A stretch of 39,680 nt of DNA from the NCBI GenBank assembly GCA_963922535.1, contig CAWUIN010000011.1, positions 1 through 39,680 of the forward strand, written 5' to 3'. The notes under the pieces are model-generated. The model was not told where the DNA came from and searched no databases. It worked only from the letters and a program-made list of their open reading frames with translations. The position numbers were made by a program, and so were the translations under genes. Origin of the DNA: Tectiglobus sp963922535. GTDB lineage: Bacteria > Pseudomonadota > Alphaproteobacteria > Rhizobiales > Hyphomicrobiaceae. Shown in pieces: positions 36,686-39,680 of this stretch (positions are counted from its first letter, which is position 1; the number at the start of each line of letters is the position of its first letter).

Positions 36686-37566
36686 TGCCAAGAGATCCAA
36701 ATACCTTGCTCTGGGAGCATGAATTCACGTTCGTCGCAGACGAGGCTGCAGGTATACCATACTCTGCCGCCCGTCATGACGCCCGGTTTGAAGATATGCG
36801 CACGGCTCTTAACGATACCGCATGGACGGCCACTCTGGTAGGTCCAACTGGTCCAGCTGGTCCGCAAGGTCTTCAGGGCCCAGCTGGCACCCTCGATAGC
36901 TATCAGGGCCTTTGGGCTCAGACTACCAATTATTCTCAATATGATATGGTCACTCATGACGGTGTGGCTTATATCTGTACCGCTAATCATTTATCTACGT
37001 CAGCAGACGAGCCAGGCGATGGCGCTAACTGGACCGATTATTGGGATTTATTCTCGGCTCAAGGATTGACGGGTGATACTGGCCCTGCAGGTCCAACAGG
37101 TCCAACAGGTCCGGCAGGGCCTACTGGTCCTGCAGGTCCACAGGGTGATCCAGGGCCGACCGGGGCAGCCGGGCCAACAGGTCCGGCAGGAGCAACTGGT
37201 GATACAGGACCAGCCGGGCCGCAGGGTGATCCAGGGCCGACCGGCGCAACAGGTGCCGTAGGGCCTCAAGGTCCAGTTGGACCAGCAGGCTCAGAAAACT
37301 GGCGCGTTATCACAGCAGATGCAACAGCTGATGCAGAAGATGCGTGCATCGTTGACACAACGTCAGGAGCAGTGCGCGTAACAATGCCCTTTACACCTGC
37401 CAGCGGCGATATGATCAGACTTGTTCCCGGCTCATCGTGGAGGACAAACAGGCTGACAATAGGGCGTAACGGAAAAACAATAATGGGTGCAACAGAGGAT
37501 CTTGTATGTGAGGTTGACAGGTCGTTCGCGCTTGTTTGGAATGGCACAGACTGGAGAGTTATATAA
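36685..37566 (+). CDS. Collagen-like tail fibre with carbohydrate-binding module
   Basis: 293 aa from ATG 36685 (TAATG overlap with the amidase). The N-terminal 50 residues probably attach to the tail. Gly-X-Y repeats occur at about 52-68 and 127-202 (GPTGPAGPTGPAGPQGDPGP type), which form a collagen-like triple helix. Between them is a small domain with YQGLWAQTTNYSQYDMVTHD GVAY and EPGDGANWTDYWDL, the pattern of CBM5/12 (chitin-binding-like) modules. A beta-rich C-terminal domain (about 205-293) probably trimerises or binds receptor. This is the receptor-binding fibre candidate. Confidence 0.85.
   Translation: MPRDPNTLLWEHEFTFVADEAAGIPYSAARHDARFEDMRTALNDTAWTATLVGPTGPAGPQGLQGPAGTLDSYQGLWAQTTNYSQYDMVTHDGVAYICTANHLSTSADEPGDGANWTDYWDLFSAQGLTGDTGPAGPTGPTGPAGPTGPAGPQGDPGPTGAAGPTGPAGATGDTGPAGPQGDPGPTGATGAVGPQGPVGPAGSENWRVITADATADAEDACIVDTTSGAVRVTMPFTPASGDMIRLVPGSSWRTNRLTIGRNGKTIMGATEDLVCEVDRSFALVWNGTDWRVI
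37075..37290 (+). repeat. Gly-X-Y coding repeat
   Basis: Imperfect 9-base and 18-base repeats of GGTCC(A/G)(A/G)C(A/T)G(G) type that encode the main collagen-like segment. Includes two copies of a longer block coding GPQGDPGPTGA, indicating internal duplication. Such repeats change length easily. Confidence 0.85.
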
Positions 37567-38105
37567 TGATGTTATCTGATTATATTCCATCCGCCGGGTT
37601 GCCAAAGCATATCGGATCTGTGACGGCGTCTAACACAGCAGCAGTTGCATTTACGGGATTGTCGGCAGATTATTATATGTACGAAATTGTTTGTAGAGGA
37701 TTGCAGCCCGCTAGCGATAACGTGACATTCTGGCTACGCACCAGCTCTGATGGTGGCTCATCATACGACGCAACAGGCTATGGCCATGCGGGCGAGGTTT
37801 TCCAGCCTTCGAGTTTTTCCACGAACGGCTCTTTATCTGCTACTCGAGTAGACATTATAGAAAACGCTGGGACGGCATCAGATGAATTCTACAGTGGTCA
37901 TATAAGGATAATGGATCACGATGCCCTAACTCCCACGCTTGTATTTTTCCATTTTAACGGGACCAACTCGTTCTCATCCCTGACGGGACAGCGAGGGTAT
38001 GGCATCCGCGACAGCAACACCGTTGTCGATGCTGTCCAGATCCTCTGTTCATCAGGCAATATAGCCGTAGGTAAATTTGAATTGTTTGGGTGGAAAGCGC
38101 AATGA
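37566..38105 (+). CDS. Tail appendage protein, beta-rich, 179 aa
   Basis: ATG 37566 overlaps the previous stop with GGAGAG seven bases upstream. The sequence is beta-rich: AVAFTGLSADYYMYEIVCRG, NVTFWLRTSSDGGSSYDATG, YSGHIRIMDHD, LVFFHFNGTNSFSSLTGQRG. This jelly-roll-like pattern is common in phage tail fibre tips of unknown ligand. Located between the collagen-like fibre and a DUF4376 chaperone, which supports a receptor-binding role. Confidence 0.75.
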   Translation: MMLSDYIPSAGLPKHIGSVTASNTAAVAFTGLSADYYMYEIVCRGLQPASDNVTFWLRTSSDGGSSYDATGYGHAGEVFQPSSFSTNGSLSATRVDIIENAGTASDEFYSGHIRIMDHDALTPTLVFFHFNGTNSFSSLTGQRGYGIRDSNTVVDAVQILCSSGNIAVGKFELFGWKAQ

Positions 38106-38539
38106 GAATATTAAACGCCGTAACCGGCGAGAATTCTGATGTTAATGCCACACCGGATCAAGTCGATCAGAACCCGCCTCCAGTTACTGTAAACGACGTG
38201 ATGAGGGAGCGCAAGCGCCGCCTTGAGCTTGGATTTGATTATGACTTCGGAGATGCGCGCGGTATTCATCGGATTGGCACGACAGAAGCAGACTGGGCGG
38301 GCTGGAACGAGGTAATTAATCTTGCCAACGCTCTCATTGCATTGGGTGACACGACAACAACCATGAATGTTGTCACAGATACAGGCCCGACTGCCGTCAC
38401 TGCCCTTGAGTGGCAGCAGATTATGGTTGCAGGGGCGGCTATAAGTCAGCAGATATGGGGCGCAAGCTTTGCCTTACAGGCCATGACGCCAATCCCATTG
38501 GATTACACTGCTGACGTATACTGGTCACCACAGCAATAA
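38102..38539 (+). CDS. DUF4376-type tail fibre assembly protein
   Basis: 145 aa, ATGA-coupled. Contains VNDVMRERKRRLELGFDYDF GDARGIHRI, then GTTEADWAGWNEVINLANAL and TALEWQQIMVAGAAISQQIW, the signature of DUF4376 proteins that accompany fibre genes. Probably helps fold or attach the fibres. Its last 15 bases overlap a minus-strand microprotein gene. Confidence 0.85.
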   Translation: MRILNAVTGENSDVNATPDQVDQNPPPVTVNDVMRERKRRLELGFDYDFGDARGIHRIGTTEADWAGWNEVINLANALIALGDTTTTMNVVTDTGPTAVTALEWQQIMVAGAAISQQIWGASFALQAMTPIPLDYTADVYWSPQQ

Positions 38540-38629
38540 TATAATACAACCTGCAAGTGTAAGTATAGGAATTGCAAAGATTATTAGCGCAGCCAATGGT
38601 GCGCCTTCAGATATTGTGTCTTTCTTCAT
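38525..38629 (-). CDS. Membrane microprotein, 34 aa
   Basis: ATG 38629 has GGGGA six bases upstream. The product MKKDTISEGAPLAALIIFAI then PILTLAGCIILLLW has one long hydrophobic segment; LAGC looks like a lipobox but sits too far inside the hydrophobic stretch to be certain. Overlaps the plus-strand DUF4376 gene at its 3' end. Probably part of the minus-strand group with the DUF551 gene. Confidence 0.5.
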   Translation of the reverse strand: MKKDTISEGAPLAALIIFAIPILTLAGCIILLLW

Positions 38630-38710
38630 GATATCCCCTTTCCGTGTGAAGCCTGCCGTAATGCCCTTCCATCATTTAACACCGGCAGGGCACCGCACAC
38701 GCGCCATCAG

Positions 38711-38875
38711 TTATCCTAGCTCATCATATACAATCATGCCAACAAGAAATAACAAGAACGCAGCGCAACACACAATGTGCAGCCAAGACGGTCAGTAAAT
38801 AAAAGTTGCAATTATGCCCACCGATATCAGGATCTCTAAAACTAGAAAAGCAATAAAATTATTATAATTGCTCAT
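38711..38875 (-). pseudogene. Small membrane ORF, possibly a two-helix protein split by TGA
   Basis: ATG 38875 (GAGGGG upstream) encodes MSNYNNFIAFLVLEILISVG IIATFIY and stops at TGA 38792-38794. The same frame then stays open to TAA at 38711 and encodes a second hydrophobic helix (CCAAFLLFLVGMIVYDELG). Together this would be a 54-residue two-helix protein, holin-like in size. The stop may be a nonsense mutation or the first 27-aa ORF may be functional alone. Between 38630 and 38710 I see only an inverted repeat CCTGCCG/CGGCAGG (38652-38658, 38683-38689) without a T-run. Confidence 0.4.
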
Positions 38876-38902
38876 TGCCACATACCCCTCTCGCCCGGTC
38901 CC

Positions 38903-39502
38903 CTATTCATCATTACCATTCTTCAAACTTTCTGGAGGGCTTGGGCTTGGCATCCAGTGTGTGACTACTTCATTTTCATCCAAAATATTCCATTTAACTC
39001 CATCAGCCCAATGAACTTCGTATTTTTTCCATACTGTGCCGCATTCCCACTCCCAAGAACGTTTTGCTCGAGGTCTCCAGCCATTAGATGTCCATATCTG
39101 CACTTCCTTATCTATCGGAGACGTATCTACGTGCAGCCATCCTGTTTCATCCGCCCCAGCTGCTCCTATTTCCCTCGCTCGCTTTTTTTGGGCTATCGTC
39201 TGCCCTAGCATTGTGCATGTCCGAACCCACGGATCATCAACATTTCCGTATGCAATGAATTTTTCAAGCTGCTGAGCCTCTAGTATCATGTCCCGGGAGC
39301 AGCAATGCACGTTTTCCTCAAGAAGCATTTTTACAAGATCGTGACGAAGTTTTAGCAAAACTTCAGGCCTTATTGCCCATGCTTCTGTGTGATGGCAGAT
39401 TGTGTTAACAAATCCTGCCACCTTGCTATGTGAAATTGTTACAAGATCGTTGCCCTGCCTGATGAACAGTGCATCATCTTCAAAATATATCTCATATGAC
39501 AT
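38903..39502 (-). CDS. DUF551-type phage protein
   Basis: 199 aa from ATG 39502 (GTG 39505 adjacent). The C-terminal third has GWLHVDTSPIDKEVQIWTSN GW and ends VVTHWMPSPSPPES, the DUF551 hallmark (GW...P...V...THWMPLP.PP). The N-terminal part (YEIYFEDDALFIRQGNDLVT, HHTEAWAIRPEVLLKLRHDL) is unassigned. DUF551 proteins are common in early operons of temperate phages; function unknown. In a circular genome it is downstream of the left operon, across att. Confidence 0.78.
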   Translation of the reverse strand: MSYEIYFEDDALFIRQGNDLVTISHSKVAGFVNTICHHTEAWAIRPEVLLKLRHDLVKMLLEENVHCCSRDMILEAQQLEKFIAYGNVDDPWVRTCTMLGQTIAQKKRAREIGAAGADETGWLHVDTSPIDKEVQIWTSNGWRPRAKRSWEWECGTVWKKYEVHWADGVKWNILDENEVVTHWMPSPSPPESLKNGNDE

Positions 39503-39564
39503 CACTTGCTTTCTTGCTCTTTTTCTTCAGGCTCACGCTGACGATGCATTCGCACCTAGTCTTC

Positions 39565-39581
39565 TGGTTCATTTTGAACCA
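39565..39581. promoter_or_regulatory. Dyad TGGTTCA-N3-TGAACCA inside the right end
   Basis: Inverted repeat with 7-base arms, matching the left-end dyad at 149-167 in arms and spacing. It is 45 bases from the right att core and also upstream of the minus-strand DUF551 gene. Shared presence in both attachment arms suggests integrase or excisionase binding; an operator for the flanking genes is the alternative. Confidence 0.45.
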
Positions 39582-39586
39582 CCCGC

Positions 39587-39615
39587 TTGACACCGATTTT
39601 AACTAAGTGTATGTA
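39587..39615 (+). promoter_or_regulatory. Phage-borne promoter aimed at the tRNA-Thr 5' half
   Basis: TTGACA (39587-39592), exactly 17 bases, TATGTA (39610-39615), then 12 bases to the first base of the tRNA-like sequence (39628). It reads into the att core. On integration it would replace the host promoter lost from the tRNA gene at attR. Confidence 0.7.
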
Positions 39616-39625
39616 TTTAAAAGGT

Positions 39626-39680
39626 TAGCCGCAATAGCACAATTGGTAGTGCACCTGATTTGTAATCACTGCGGTTATTA
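39626..39680 (+). repeat. attR: Attachment core, right copy (attR or wrap-around attP)
   Basis: Identical to 13-67 over the full 55 bases; the window ends exactly at its last base. The preceding base differs (T instead of C). Because identity continues past the tRNA-like part into sequence that does not complete the anticodon stem, this end may be the circular phage junction rather than a true host-phage junction. Confidence 0.8.
39628..39668 (+). tRNA. Partial tRNA-Thr(UGU), 5' half only
   Basis: Acceptor 5' strand, D arm and anticodon loop with UGU are complete, as described for 15-55. The 3' half (variable loop, T arm, acceptor 3' strand and CCA) is absent from the window and would have to come from host DNA. 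Not functional alone. Confidence 0.6.

Noticed and set aside
37048..37269. Cys-rich minus-strand ORF over the collagen-like region
   Set aside because: It is the antisense shadow of Gly-X-Y codons (GGN-CCN gives Trp/Cys/Gly/Pro patterns); no ribosome binding site.
38652..38689. CCTGCCG/CGGCAGG inverted repeat as terminator
   Set aside because: The loop is 24 bases and no T-run follows on either strand.
38711..38875. TGA recoded as an amino acid
   Set aside because: Many clear genes end at TGA with ATGA overlaps, so the code is standard; a local nonsense codon is more likely.

Overview
The window is an almost complete temperate podovirus genome (prophage or its circular form), about 39.6 kb. 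The host is probably an alphaproteobacterium. The main host evidence is a GcrA-family regulator at 5741-6385 (GcrA is an alphaproteobacterial cell-cycle factor), supported by moderate GC content and the style of the integrase, replication and structural genes. The genus cannot be named from the sequence.

Both ends carry the same 55-base sequence (13-67 and 39626-39680). Its first 41 bases are an excellent 5' half of a tRNA-Thr with anticodon UGU, so this is the attachment core. Twelve bases of different, probably host, sequence precede the left copy. The phage carries a consensus-like promoter immediately upstream of the right copy.

Layout. (1) 12-4760, minus strand: early-left/lysogeny operon with a small ORF running into the att core, a 111-aa protein, integrase, excisionase-like protein, HNH protein, a pentapeptide-repeat protein, a DUF1367-like protein, ERF annealing protein and small genes, mostly coupled by ATGA/GTGA overlaps. 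(2) 4761-5741: immunity region with repressor (minus) and Cro-like gene (plus), GTTCAA direct repeats and a long leader hairpin. (3) 5741-10696, plus: GcrA homologue with two HTH units, replication initiator with an origin-like iteron region, DnaB-type helicase, then a separate small operon whose promoter contains an 18-bp palindrome. (4) 10697-10938: AT-rich array of TTTGATTT motifs, a promoter candidate and an intrinsic terminator. (5) 10939-31152, plus: packaging and virion genes in P22-like order: terminases, portal, scaffold, coat, gp4-like adaptor, nozzle/gp10-like protein, an S74-chaperoned protein and four large proteins of the ejection type. Tiny membrane proteins and two GNAT-type acetyltransferases are inserted among them. 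(6) 31141-33719: a module placed and organised like P22 immI, with a minus-strand ribbon-helix-helix repressor followed by a secreted and a cytoplasmic protein, and divergent plus-strand genes including a BRO-N/KilAC antirepressor. (7) 33716-36685: promoter, terminator, membrane protein, overlapping i-spanin/o-spanin pair and an N-terminally anchored amidase. (8) 36685-38539: collagen-like fibre, second appendage protein and a DUF4376-type chaperone. (9) 38525-39502, minus: tiny membrane proteins and a DUF551-type protein. In a circular genome this group would continue the left operon across att.

The most unusual points are the phage promoter and 5' half that would take over a host tRNA-Thr gene, the immI-like locus with a possible exclusion or conversion operon, the double-HTH GcrA homologue, promoter-terminator pairs in front of both late operons, a cluster of membrane microproteins between portal and scaffold, and short duplicated gene-junction sequences that carry both a ribosome binding site and the preceding C-terminus. 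All assignments are from reading the sequence and remembered family patterns; no database search was run.
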